NCBI RefSeq assembly: GCF_040115645.1
Contig: NC_089552.1
Span: forward strand, 2,790,001 to 2,854,000
Length of the DNA: 64,000 nt
Origin: Euwallacea fornicatus
Lineage: Eukaryota > Arthropoda > Insecta > Coleoptera > Curculionidae
Reading direction: 5' to 3'
Part shown: one piece after another, positions 37,704 through 50,246 of the stretch
Numbering within the stretch: the stretch's first letter is position 1
Layout: the number at the start of each line of letters is the position of its first letter
Made by a program: the position numbers and the translations under genes
The notes under the pieces: model-generated
Told to the model about the DNA's origin: nothing
What the model saw: the letters and a program-made list of their open reading frames with translations, nothing else
The model's database searches: none

Positions 37704-37816
37704 GCGTTGGCGGTACTGAATGAGGGCTGGCATGAGTTTTGTTAGATCTGGATGCAAAGTGTGTCATCAAAGTTTTTAGGAGAGGGATAGATATCCCGAA
37801 TCGACGCACTCTGCGA

Positions 37817-37822
37817 AATAAA
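37817..37822 (+). terminator. ATP7: Candidate ATP7 polyadenylation signal AATAAA
   Basis: This hexamer is 114 nt downstream of the ATP7 stop codon, in GCGAAATAAAGTTC context, a plausible short 3' UTR end. Confidence 0.5.
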
Positions 37823-38695
37823 GTTCTCAAAGATACCCTGTACATATTTAAATAATACATATTCAAACGTGCCATTTCCAAAAATATGCTAATTTTCTGT
37901 GATCGAGCTATTTACTATTGAGAATTATTTAGTATAAGATTTACTTCTTAAAATTTGTTGACACACCTGACATTGCTCATTGTAGATTAAGAATGGCCGG
38001 TGGCAGAGTAACGTTGCAATCTAACTCGTATGAGTTTTCCTATAAACTGGTTTTAGCGGGACTAAAATTGCTGCACCAACAATAATCATTAAGGCAAACT
38101 ACTAACCACAATTCATACACTTGACAATCATTTTATCAATTTGCAACCGACACTTATAGACAGAATCAGATACTTTGAAAAATCGCATATTCAAGAACAG
38201 AAGAGAAATCAATTCTGGTTTAGAATTCCTCAGTTTTTAATCTTATTTAATGCCCAATTTGGGATGAAAAGAGGACTCATAGTCTTGTACTCTTTTCATC
38301 TGAAAAAAGCATCGGTAATTTTCAATACACTCGTTATATTTCGTATGAAACTGTAAACATATACCCATTCTCTTCTAGAAAGCAATTATTTGCCTGCAAA
38401 TTTTTAGTTAGTCCCGAAGCTTAATCAGTGTTACAACCGTAAGTTTCTTTTGGTTATTGTTTTTTTTTCTTTTTTTAACATATAACTGTGACGTTTTTAT
38501 AATCTTAATGTTTGTTTTATTTTTTGTGTTTGTGACTGTCTTGCACCCTTTTAACCGTACGCTCGTTTGCACTTGCACCTAGCAGCCCACTAACTACTGC
38601 ATGATGTCGATTATGGGCTTTTCAATTAACCCCGATGGCTTTATTGAAACGGTTTGAGCACTCCCAAGGTTTTCGAAGAGGAAATAGGGGATATA

Positions 38696-39144
38696 CAGGG
38701 TGTTTCTAAATTATGGTGCCAAATTGATATGGAAGGTAGATTATATCATTTTATGCCAGAAATTCTATATAAATGTGTGTCCAAAAATGCTTAATAAAAA
38801 AAGATACAGGGCGTTTTATGATAGTTTGGAAAAACATATTTCTATTATTTTCTTCCAAAGGGCTTTTGTGATTTTATTGAAAGTTGGTACACAAGATGTG
38901 GCCGACGGGTACAACAACTATTGATGAATACATTATTTTTAGTTGCCATGGTAACCAAATAACAGGAGTGGCCTAGAAATTTTGGAAGAAGATAATAGAA
39001 ATATGTTTTTCCAAACTATCATAAAACGCCCTGTATCTTTTTTTATTAAGCATTTTTGGACACACATTTATATAGAATTTCTGGCATAAAATGATATAAA
39101 CTACCTTCCACATCAATTTGGCACCATAATTTAGAAACACCCTG
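38696..39144. mobile_element. 449-bp foldback MITE with ~164-bp near-perfect inverted arms
   Basis: The left arm (38696-38859) begins CAGGGTGTTTCTAAATTATG, and the right arm (38980-39144) is its near-exact reverse complement, ending in CATAATTTAGAAACACCCTG. Inside the arms ACAGGGCGTTTTATGATAG and its complement also match. The spacer is 120 bp. The left flank is TA; the right flank (CG then TATA) looks mutated. There is no coding capacity. The near-identity of the arms suggests a fairly young insertion or ongoing arm homogenisation. The Tc1/mariner-like class is inferred from the CAGGG termini and TA flank. Confidence 0.9.
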
Positions 39145-41810
39145 CGTATAAATTGGTTAGTTCTGTCAGAAATCGCCAGAAGAAATAAACTATACTACTA
39201 AAACGGTATAGATCCTTTCAGGATTGTATCTAGTGGTACCGTATTTGGTACTAATGTGATAAATTTGCATCTTTTCGAGAAATTCGAAAACCCTCCTCAG
39301 AATTGCAGGAATACATAACTTGAATGTTGCCTTCGCTCTATATTTTTAATAGGAAATCGAAATTTTATTTTTTTGCACTAATCCACGATTTTGTCAAGGT
39401 TTTAACCGCAATTTTAAGTGCACTTCGAATTACAAACTTAAATCATCAAGAAATTTTCAAAATTACAATGTGTATTGCCATGTAGATTTCTGGGCAAAAA
39501 CCGAACGGGTAAGCAAAGACTACTCTCCGAGACGGACGAAGAGGCTTCGATCGGTTTCGGCACAAAATCCAGAGATTCCGAAGTTCAGCAACCGCTTATA
39601 TAACATTATAGTCATTTAACAAAAAAAAATACTTAATTCTTACACATAAATTTTATACATAGGCAGATTTATATATTTTTTATTCTCACTGTCGAATGGA
39701 ATGTATGTATGATTGTTATATTGATAAGTATGTTTAATTTCAAGAATATGTGATTTTATTGAATATTGTAAAATATAAATATTTAAGCAGTAATCAAATA
39801 TTTTATTATTAAAATCTTTGAAAAGAGACAAATAGTTTAATTCAAAACGAGTTTTGTGATCATTTTAACCTAATGTGAAAATACACGTGTTTTAAGAGAA
39901 TAAAATCTTATAATAACTGGTTATCATTACATCGGAAACCTATCTTGAAGCCTTTGAGCTAGCAGCTTTTGCCCCTTCTCGAGACCCATAGAATGTACTT
40001 TAGTCGTTTTACCAGAACGACGAGGGTATAGATTCCATTTAAAGAACACGGCCTATTCAGGGCGGTCCAGTAGGTTATTGCCAAAAAAAAAAACCCATTA
40101 CCCTTCCACATTTTTCCTACGATTTCAAACTTCCGACGGCCTAGATTTTTCCCAAATCCAAACAAACGTGTACGAATGATTTTTTTTTTACAATTAAACG
40201 ATTAAAACAAATTCCTTCTTAAATAAATTTATTTAGTAAAACTTGGCCTTATCACCATTTTCACATAATAAAAGTTAATACCTATTTTGAATTTAATATT
40301 AAAACGAATAAGTATGTAAAATAATTAGTATTTAACTACCTACCATTACATCCCTGCTCTCTACCATTTACGGGAATGAAGAGATATGGTGCTGCAGTTT
40401 TAGAAAACGCTAAGGTATGACCTACACCTACATTTTTATATTTAAAGCATCGGAGGTTAAAGAGTTATTTTCAAGTTTTAAAACGATACCAAAAACCACA
40501 CAATAACATTTTAGAATGGCAAAGATTCAACTGTATTTGTATTTAATGCTGCATTTACTCGTAGTGCGTCATGTTCAAAACTATGACTCGGATTCCTTTA
40601 TTTTGGTTTGCAAAGATCATCGAAATGATTCATGTTTGTAAAGACTCAAACCTAAAGCTGTAATTTTTCTCCAATTTAATTGATTTCGTAATTTTCCTAA
40701 TTTCCCAGATTTTTCCACCAAACATGAAAAAAAACTCACCTTGTACGAATAACGCCTCGATCCGCTCCCTTAAAAACCCGAAACTCCACTTAATGCTAAA
40801 TTAAGTATAATATTCAAATTTAGAAACTGATTTTACTAACAAATAAGCGAAAACTAATACTAAATCTTAACTTTCTACTATGTACAAAAATGGGAAAACA
40901 ATTTTGCCCTTAATGTACAGTGTGACAAAAACTGTAAGGTTTGGGCAAGAAATGCCTCGTTTTGTGGAAATAAGAGAACACATGACATGAAAGCTCTTTC
41001 CGATTATGAAATGACCATCAATTGCCCCACTACGGAAGCGCGCACACATGTCCCGAGATACGAACTCATCTGAGATTTTTGTCAAATAAATAAAATATTC
41101 CCAAAAACTGCAACAAAACTACATAATTTATTTCTCTCCTCTGTGTTAATAAACCTGCAAAACATTCGACCCAATACCCGTTCTCGTGAGCAAAGTCACG
41201 AACGGGGGACTATCCGACGCAACGAGTGAAAATTCATTGATGATCAGTTTAGCACGAGATAACAATTCTACAACAATACTTCGAGAAATGCGAAAAATGC
41301 AATTTTCGATATTTCAGTGATATTTCAAGAATGTTCTGTAAGTTTTCGAACTGGATTTTACTTAACGCCCCGTTGCTCTTGGCAACAGGCCGTAAAGTAA
41401 AAAATAACTCTTGTTAATGTTTCAACTCGCTTGATTCAATAACTCGGTATAAAATTGTTTTATTTTCATGTAGAAGACTAAAAAGCAAATTTGTGCACAA
41501 AAGGTTTCACAATTTTCGGCCGAAGAAGGGATTATGCCCTTGCCTAAATAACGGCCCTCTCCTTTGCATCGGGCCCTAAGCTTTGGACGTGGGCGTAATC
41601 CTCTTCTTCCAGGCTTCTATACGCAAATAACTATAATTTATGTCAGATTTTCTCTACAATCTTAAAAATACCAGCATTCCCTGCCCAACCAGTACAATTT
41701 TCACCGAAAACGGAAGGACTTTTTTGCGTCCCATTTGTAGGTCTTTGGCAGAATTATACTTAATGCTATTATAGAACTTCGTTTAAATACTTAAATACTC
41801 ACCACCCTTG

Positions 41811-42115
41811 TACAGAGTGTCCCGTTTTCGTTTTCTCTTCCGTTCGCACTTTGGGACGCTCTTCGTAAAACGGTTGTCTTTTCAGATTTCAATAAGTGTA
41901 AATGAGTTCTCATGCAGAATACAGGGGTGTAGTTTTTTTTTCTGCGGCAACTAATCTAGCCGCGGTTGACGAAATTTTACTTTTCTGCAAGCTAAAGAGT
42001 CATGAAAATTCGTTCTTTTCACAAAGAAGTAGATAACGTTCGGAAAAACCACGTCCTGTTGTCTTGATTAATAAGCAAAAGACCCAATAACGTACACAAA
42101 AATGGGACGCTCTGC
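41811..42115. mobile_element. MITE-like repeat with TACAGAGTGTCCC ends
   Basis: The left end TACAGAGTGTCCCGTTTT pairs with the right end, which reads TGCAGAGCGTCCCATTTT on the other strand. This gives about 18-base terminal inverted repeats with three mismatches around a 305-bp non-coding body. The left end closely resembles the one at 7190, so they may be one family. Confidence 0.6.
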
Positions 42116-42880
42116 ACCTACTAGAAAAGTTTTAATTACAAAGTTGTGGGTTAAGAAAGCTACTTTCGAAAAAATCGTCAAAATAGATTTTCATGATCAT
42201 TGTATAAAACGGAATTATCATTTTTAAAACTGGAAATGAGAGACAGCAGCTACACATCACTAATTGAGAATACACGAATCTTAATAATAAATAAAGCAAA
42301 AAGTTCATGTAAATATAGATCTGTAAACACTTCGTTTACTTAATATCTTTTTTTCCAGTGTTTTTTAACGCGTACCCCAGTTTATGAGGTATTTAGCTCA
42401 AGTTTGGAATATCACTAACTTATCACGGCTCATATCCTTAGGTATGTTAGGCGATAACAAGGATGTACAGACAGTCATTTTTTCTAAAGACATGTACCCT
42501 TCTCTTGCAACACCACTTATAGTTTTTTCTTAAAAATCAAAAACTGTTGAAGTAATGGGAACAGTTGGAAAAAATTAGGCTTTGAGACCCTCTATGTCGA
42601 AAACTGCGAATTTTTGAAAAGACAACTGTAACCATAACGTGTATGAAGTGTGTAAAAGTAGGAGGAGGGTGCGCCCTATCCAAGTTATCTCACGTTGAAA
42701 AAAGCAGCTTTCCCAACCATCAACTTTTTCTCTGAAACTCATTTTCCTAGAATATACAGGGACAATGATATGTAACGTCTAAATAAAGCTGAGACACTCT
42801 CATACCCTAACAAAAATCTAATACTAAGGGCAAAAAATAAATATGTACAATAAACGAACTCACTTCAATCGGGTCCAAAT

Positions 42881-42909
42881 TCAAGTCAATCTTTCAAGAT
42901 CTTGAGAAC
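42881..42909 (-). other. Candidate terminal exon of the unrecognised minus-strand gene
   Basis: A pyrimidine-rich AATTTATATTTCAG acceptor is followed by GTTCTCAAGATCTTGAAAG and a stop. In the phase left open by the exon at 44252-44353 it would add GSQDLERLT and end. The phase fits, but a 29-nt exon 1.3 kb away can fit by chance, so this is tentative. Confidence 0.25.
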
Positions 42910-43891
42910 CTGAAATATAAATTCTTTAAATATAAATGTGATTGTTAGTTCAGCAATAGCTGGACCAATGGAAATCTGCGAAATTGATTCAGGTAGAGAA
43001 ACAATGGTGAAGCTAGACAGAAATCTTATTATCTAAGGGTTATGTAGGCCTCTCACCTTAAAGTTAAGATACTGTGGGCATTAAAATCTCTCAAATAAAA
43101 TGTGCCGCAGGCAACAAAACCTTAAAACCACTGTTGTCAGAAAGCGCGTGATTTTTACATGGAAGAGTTTAAGCTCAAGTTTAGCCTTTAACTTTATGGG
43201 GAAAATGCTTCCAAAGCTGATAAAGTCTGCAAGCAATCACACTCTAAATAGCAAAAATATTACTATGGATAAGCGGCTCAATTTTCTTACTACTAAATTA
43301 CGTACTTACCCGTCAATGCAATATCCCTGAAAATAAGTTACTAACAGTCTGATTATTGTGACCAATGTTATGTTTCCAACAGTATTGACTTCTACTTTCC
43401 ATTAATCATTTTTTAGCGTTTCTAATGTAGCCTTGAATTAATTAGAACCTTTACCTTCGGTGTTAAAAAGCCATTTTACTACGGCAGCTATCGAGACCGT
43501 TTCCGCTGACAGAAACGTTGTTGCAATTCTACTTGTTAGTTGATAAATGAGACCTCACGAACAACATTAACAGAAAGCCATTTTAGTTTTTTTTTAATGT
43601 AAATTGAAATAATTTGTTCGGTACTAAGCAACCACAGCATTTTAACATTTAAAAGAACCTGGAAGGCCTTACATAATGCAATTTGCGTGGAGTAACCAAA
43701 ATTACGATCCGAATTTGGTTTACAAAATGAGCAACTGATACACCATTTGTTAAACAAATATTTCGATTTCTTCAATATTTATTAGGTAAAAGCTCAACAA
43801 TATTGCTATGGTCGCAACAATTCCACCGTACGTCTAATATGCAAAAACAGACAAGCAACACGACAATCTTTATCTACTGCTGAAGTATATA

Positions 43892-44204
43892 CAGTGTGAC
43901 CTGTAAACGGGACACTCCCATAGAAGTTGTATTTATCATCGGATTTTGACGAACTTTTTTTTATTTTATTTTAGAACCGAAAAAATGTCACATCCTTACT
44001 ACAGAGCACTAACTCATAGAACGAAAATGACCAAAATGCCATTAGCGACTTTTCTCTAATACAACCCAGGAAAAATATGATTTCTATAATTTTTGTGCTC
44101 TGCCCTAAAATGCAGTTTCTCGCTCTACAATCGAAAAAAATTGCAAAAATCGGACAATAAGACAAATTTTATGACACTGTCCCCCTTTTAAATTAATCAC
44201 ACTG
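43892..44204. mobile_element. MITE-like repeat with CAGTGTGA ends
   Basis: The first eight bases, CAGTGTGA, are exactly mirrored by TCACACTG at the right end. Further inside, GGGACAC on the left faces the complement of ACACTGTCCCCC on the right. The 313-bp body is non-coding. A TA precedes the left end; the right flank is CA. Confidence 0.5.
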
Positions 44205-44251
44205 CATATGTATAAATACACAGCATTCAATCGACTCGTGCAAGTGCTTAC

Positions 44252-47200
44252 CGATACTAGAAGCGGAACTCCTCAAGGAGTATCGATGCGATACCGGAGT
44301 CCGTTGTCCCTTACGTCTCCTCTTCGTAGTGTTTCTTAGTGCCTCAGATTCACCTATTTTAATAATAAAAAACAAGTTAGCTGCATCTTCACCTAATAAA
44401 AAATATCTTGTCAGGTTGTGATACTAGAGAGACAATTACGACTGAGATGTTCCTCTATTTCGTTCAGTAGTTTATAAGGGATGCACACCCTGATAGGCAC
44501 GCCACTTACGAACATCTGTTTTTAGCCCATGACCAGCAGTTTGATCTTGAACTTGCTCCAAGGCAAACAAAGGTCTCGGCAATACGGGCAATAACTGGTC
44601 CATTAAAGGTTTGTCGATCACTACAGACGCCGGACTTGCTGGGGCTGCATCTGAAAAAGGAAGGCGGAAGATACTCGTTATTGTTGGTTCATCCCATATG
44701 CAAATCTATGAAGGGTAATTTTCTAGCTCTCGTCATGATATTTCATTGGTTCGGTTGATATCTGGGGACATATTTGGCATTTTTCAATTTTTTGAGTTAT
44801 GAAAAATGCTCAGCAAACGGCAGACGGTTGTGTGGGCATTGTGGTGATAAACTGACGAATGCCAGACTAATGTTGTGCGGGGGTGTGGGGTTCGACCAAC
44901 GTTAAGTCTATAGCGTGAAGCGAATGTGTATGTTTAAACAGTCATTAGTTGTAATGTACGGAGTGGGAAAACTTCGACGGTTGCATGGGAAATCTCGGTA
45001 ACTATAGAAGATAATTCCTGGGGTGATTGGAAAGAGGATTTTTTCCTTCAAAATTGCCCACGACCTCTAGGACCTGTATGAACTGACCTTACCTGGAGAC
45101 TTAAGTATCTCAAAAACTGTAGCAGTTATGAACAGAAAATCAAAATGACTGTTGAACGTTGTGGTTTGAACAACGCACTTCTAGATCGTAGAAGTTCAAA
45201 GAACTTTTCCTTTTTTTTTCTCTGAGCACCAAGAAGCTAACTTACCAATGACACAATTGGAGTGACTGGCTTTGCTCATCTGGTCCGACAAACAATCGGC
45301 AGCCACCTGCCCGCGCTTCTTTCTATTAATGTACATCTTCAGTTGGCGCTTTACGAGTGATTCCCCTAAACTATCTCCAGACGCTATTATGAAATACCAG
45401 CTACTTAGAGAAACGTCCAACCTTAACATATGCGAAATTATTTACCTGATTTTAAAGTTTCACTATCTTCGGTCAGTTTTTCCTCGAGGACCGGTCCATT
45501 TTGATTTTTACCTGAGCATCATAATGAGGTTTAATATTTTTCGAAAATAACTTTAATTTTTGAACACTAACCACTAACGCGTCTTATACTTCTATTAACT
45601 TTGGCTGGTATATACATTTTCCTTCCACTTAGAACCACCGACATCCTTCTAAACTTCGCCTCAAACTTAGCAACATCCCTGGTTTTGAAGGCTATCACAG
45701 TCTTGTCCACCACGCGCGAGATGTGACGCAAATGTTGGACTTTTTCTTGCAAGTAGAAAGACTCCATGGAGGACATTGCTAGCCATGAATTGATACGTCT
45801 GACGAATATTTTAAATTGACGATATTTTCTTTGGACTCGTTTGATTCGAATTTGGATCCTTGAGGTTAATTTCGATGCCTATTGATAAGGGGTATATTAA
45901 CTCTGAGAAATGTATAAAAAAATGAAGAATTAAACCTGTTGTTTCAGAACATTCCGCCGATTCTGGATGAATAATTTCCGGGCCCTCTGACGTTTTAAAT
46001 TTTTTGATGAGGAAGTCTTCTCATCGCCTTCTCGCACAGCTTCCAATTGTTTCTCTGGCATCTTTGCCTTTCCGAATTTTTTCATCACTTCTTCAGACAC
46101 CTGTTGGGTTGGGGGCAACTTAGGTAAATCTGCCGCTCGCACTTTCCCATTCTCGCAGATCTCGTCGTTTGAGTTAGCATCCAAATGGCCGCTAGTTTTC
46201 TTAGCGTAAACTCTAACATGCTCCTTCTCTCCAGAAATCGTAGAATAGATCGTACACTTCTCCTCTAAATAGTTACCGAAGGAACTTTGCTGGAAATCCA
46301 TCAGCAGTTGAGCTAGATCGTTTACAGATTTGCCATTATGCACTGCCGGAGTTAACTTTTGGGCAAATGATTCGAACAAATTATTCCTTATGGAGCCTTT
46401 GAGCCTCAGTTCTTTAATGTCTTCAGAAGAGTCCAGCAGTTTGCTGAGTTTCCCCATGGACTGTTCCACATCGTTCCTTCGTTTCTGTGTAGCAGTTCTC
46501 TTCATGGATGGATTAGGAGTTGGAGAATTACTCTCTTTGCACGTTTTAGATTTTTCCTTGCCTGTTTTTGCCTTGGTTGAAACCTTTTCAGGCGTTGTTA
46601 TTGTGATCGTTAAAGGGTTGTCCAAAGCTGATGCTTTAACATCTGGAAGAAGTTCAAGATTGCCTTCTGGTATTTTTGCGTCGGCTTCAATGAAAAGCCC
46701 TAATTTCTTTGCGTTGGCACAGTTTTCTAGAAAATTTAAAGATTGTTCCGGCAGAAGTAGTTTTGATTTGTCTGCTGCAATGAAATTTTCTGGGGGCATA
46801 TTTTCTAGGCTATGTAGGGTGTTCTCGGAGGATACCAACTTAACTTCTAAAGCGTCAAATTGACTTTCCATTAAGTTCATATTGATTTCACTAGGAAGCT
46901 CTGTTCTGCCTTTCCCGAGCCAGTTTTTTTTTGTTAAAGAACTGTCTGAGAAATGTGCTTTGTCATCCAAACGAAGCTCCAGTTTGTTTGTCTCTATGAC
47001 GTTGCTTTGGGGCATCTTTTTTAGGTTGCATAAGCAGTTCTCCAGGCGAGGCACCTCCACGTCAAAAACTTCCAGCTTGCTTCCTATCATGTTTCCATTG
47101 ATTTCTCTAGGAAGTTCAGGTTTGCCTATCTTGACACGGCTTTTTGGTGGTACGTTGTCTAGCAAATTTAAAGAATTGCCCGGGGTAGATACTTTGGGTT

Positions 47201-50200
47201 TCAAACGACATGTTGCTTTGTCTGACTTGACAAAGTTCAGATGGGATCCTTTTTCTCGGCTATGTAAAATGTTCGGGGGCTCTTCGAGAAGTAGCTCAGG
47301 ATTACAATTTATTTTTTTTTCGTTAGTTTCAAAAGGAAGGTTTGTTATCACTTTATCAGCAATATTCTCTTGGGAGAGTGATGCTTTTACCTCCAAAGTC
47401 GGCTCAAGTGTGCTAGTTGCTACCTTTCTGTGGATTTCAAAAGGAATAGCTGCCTTATTTGTCTTGACAGAGCCCCGAAGAATTTTTTCCGGATTATCTA
47501 AACAAGCAGGTGGAACTTTCACCTCGAAAGGCAGTTCAAAGTGACCATCCACTTCTCTTTCGTTTTCATCAATGGTAGTAGCAATTTTTCGAGTGTTCAC
47601 AACGTGCCGTTGGCACGTGCTCTCCAAAACACCTGGAGACACATTCGAGGGCGATACTTTAAGGTTTACAGGCTGCTTAATATTAAATTCTACTATTTTC
47701 CCTTGAGTACCTGAAGAATCTGTTTCTTCTGTCGAAACAAAGTCCTTTAAAGAAATTTGCTTTTTAGTAGGCGAAGAGTTGTCGCTGAGCGGATTTTCGA
47801 CTTCCAGAGGCTGTTCCAGTTTGCATACAATCGCTTTTATCTCGACTTTAGAACCAACTATTTCTTTGCCTGCAATTGTGAAATCCGGTGGCGGAGGTTT
47901 TTCCATTAGTAGAACACATACAGTATTTCCTTGATCTTTTGCCGTTATCTCATCTGGAGCATCACTGGCTTGGCAAACTGCAGGATCTCTCCCTAGCGAT
48001 GAATTTTTACCGGACATTTGCATTATTGAGTCAACTTCCATGGGTGGGCCCAATTCCACGTTTATAACACGAAGGTCTTTCTCCAACGGTTCCAGATCCT
48101 TTTGCCTAGTATTTTCGGATGTATTGGGCTCTAAATCGCCGAGTATCAGCAATCTTTGCAAATATTCCTTCTGCCACGAATCAGATCTCTTCGTAGTGTC
48201 GTTTCGAACGCTTTGTAAAACTTCCACCCTATTTTGCTTAATTTCTAACTCCCAATCCTTAGACTCAGAATTTTCATGAACATCCTGCGCCTTAATAGCT
48301 GTAGGTGAAGATTTATGCAGATGTTTAAGGACTGATCGACGTAAATTTTGCATTTTACAAGATGCTACTTCAGGGCTTGTAAATTTTACAGCGGCTCCGC
48401 CTGTTTGATCACTTTGAATAGTTTTCTGTGTTGTGTCCGTTTGATTTCCATTCGAGGTTTCAGTAGAGTTTTCTGTCGTAAGTCTCAAAGGGCCAGTAAA
48501 ACGATAAGTTTTGTCTTCTGTTTCTTGCTTTTCTTTATGATCGATCGGTTTGATTTCAAAACACTTAAGGCTGGCAACTTGTTCATGCCTTACATGGCTT
48601 GGATATTTGATCATTTTCGCAGGAAAACTTTCCTTTCCTGGTTGCTCTTTTTTCAGCTTAGATGCCGAGATATTGCTAGACAAGTTAATTTCACCATTCT
48701 TACTCGGAACCTTCATACGAATATTTTTAGTATTATTGCTAATGTAAAATTCTTTAGTTGAGGGAATTTCTTTATGAATTTGCCCGACAATATTCGTGGC
48801 TTCTATACCGGGGACACAAGGCTCGTCTTGCCTTTTCACTGTAGGTAACTGAAATAAAGGAGTATCTATATGGGACCAAATAGAAACTAATGAACAATTA
48901 AGTTTAATACGTTTGCACGTCCACAGCAGATTCAGTGCATTTCACAAATAAACGTTTCATATGAAACGTGTATCTGTGAAATGTGCTGTCCTAAGATACT
49001 TGTATCTTAGTACTGTTGCCACATATGTGCTGTAAGGTACTACTTTTTATCTCATACGCCTAGGAAAGAATGACTAAAAATTATATATTTTTTTTATTTG
49101 GGCTTTTGTGCTGCCTCATCTGGTCTGATATTCCACTCCTGAACTAAAAACCTCATATACAAAACGTAAATACTTATCACTTACACAAGTATCCTCTGTT
49201 CTTTCTCCCAAACTTTCACGTTGAACTCGCTTTAGCAACAACTCAAGTTTTCTCTGTTCTCTATCTTGATCTCCAATATCTCCCGTGCTCTCCTTAAATA
49301 TTTTCGCCTTGAAAACACTTTTAGGATTTTCATTCAGCTGCTTCAATGGCTGCTGAACATCGCTCGCATCGAGAATCTGAGGAGTAGTAATTGAAGATTC
49401 GTGAGAATTTAATATCTGAATTTCAAGCATTTGGTCAGACTCAAACGTCAATGCTTCCAGTTCTTCAATAGAGGCAGTTAATTTTCCATCTTCCATCATC
49501 ACTTCAAGACTTTCCAAAATGTTTTCAGGCATCAGTGGATCGAAATCTGGCGTTTTAAAACTTACTGTTTCGTTGTTCGAGTAATTATGGTCTCGCATCC
49601 AGGATATTTTGTCGGCAATAATTTTATCTGAAAATTGTATGAAATTTAATGCTATATTAAAACTGCTCTCTCCTGATGAAGATGGAAGACGTGGTAAGCA
49701 CTTCTAGTCTAGAAACAGAGATATTGAATGCTTACCAACTTCCACAAATCTATTCTCATTGATAGCACTATCTTCATCTAAAATTCCGTTGATCATTGGG
49801 CTACTTGCTGCGTCCTTTGCTGCACTCAAACTGCATCGATCCATGTTAAGAAAATTAAGCATCCCTTTAGCCTTAATTTGCAAAGATCTCGGGTTGAGAA
49901 CTATATTGGTGTTGCCAATTAGCTTAGTTGAGCTGTCCTGTTTTAAAGGTGATTTATTGCTTAACTGCTTAATATTTGAATTTTGCAAGGACTTGGAGGA
50001 AGTTAATAAGCTTTTGTTGAGGGATGAAAGATTATTCGGTCGAAGTGGGCCAATCGGAGGGTCCAATTCGAGCGTCGAGCTGGCGATTTGCATATACATT
50101 TTTTCTCCCAAATAAGTCTTAAGTCCCTTTTCAAGATAATCCCCGTGTCTCGCGTTAGTGACATCCATTACGTTCTTTATCAAGCCTGAATAAGAGGCGT

Positions 50201-50246
50201 CATCGAGGTGATCGAGTACCTCAGCTCCTTTTTCTAATGTGTCCAT
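44252..50246 (-). CDS. Large unrecognised protein, 7 exons seen, at least 1518 aa, 3' end unresolved
   Basis: Exons on the minus strand are 50246-49736, 49627-49185, 48848-45936, 45878-45572, 45383-45246, 44650-44510 and 44353-44252; every join keeps phase. The start is MDTLEKGAEVLDHLDDASYS, 17 nt after an acceptor, so a 5' UTR intron is likely. Exon 3 alone codes 971 residues of charged, low-complexity sequence with diverged units (ELPREINGN..., ELPSEINMN..., NLPFETNEK...). Exon 4 carries a basic helix (IQIRIKRVQRKYRQFKIF) resembling an IQ-type calmodulin site, then a coiled-coil-like stretch (LQEKVQHLRHISRVVDKTV). The last seen exons are Lys/Arg-rich (TKRRRKGQRTP, RYSLRSSASS). The layout faintly recalls centrosomal proteins such as CP110, but this is weak and I do not name it. 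It may be nuclear or cytoskeletal. Confidence 0.7.
48936..49029. repeat. Three palindromes in a row inside an intron
   Basis: A 50-bp near-perfect palindrome (48936-48985) centres on GTTTCATATGAAAC, with 25-base arms and four mismatches. It is followed by CTAAGATAC-TT-GTATCTTAG (48991-49010) and by the perfect CACATATGTG (49020-49029). All lie in intron 2 of the unrecognised minus-strand gene. Confidence 0.9.

Larger units (their letters stand above)
37704..44251. other. Repeat-bearing intergenic region after ATP7
   Basis: No confident gene was found. It holds a polyadenylation signal for ATP7 (37817), a foldback element (38696-39144), two MITE-like repeats (41811-42115 and 43892-44204), and a candidate terminal exon for the minus-strand gene to the right (42881-42909). 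Minus-strand frames at 39959-40165 and 40867-41085 have no recognised similarity. Confidence 0.5.

Noticed and set aside
46330..47544. Two long plus-strand open frames (177 and 220 codons) inside the large minus-strand exon
   Set aside because: They lie antisense to a phase-supported exon and have Ser/Phe/Leu-rich composition expected of shadow frames; no splice or promoter context.
44252..50246. Naming the large minus-strand gene CP110
   Set aside because: The resemblance rests on a basic helix followed by a coiled-coil pattern; the rest of the protein gives no support.
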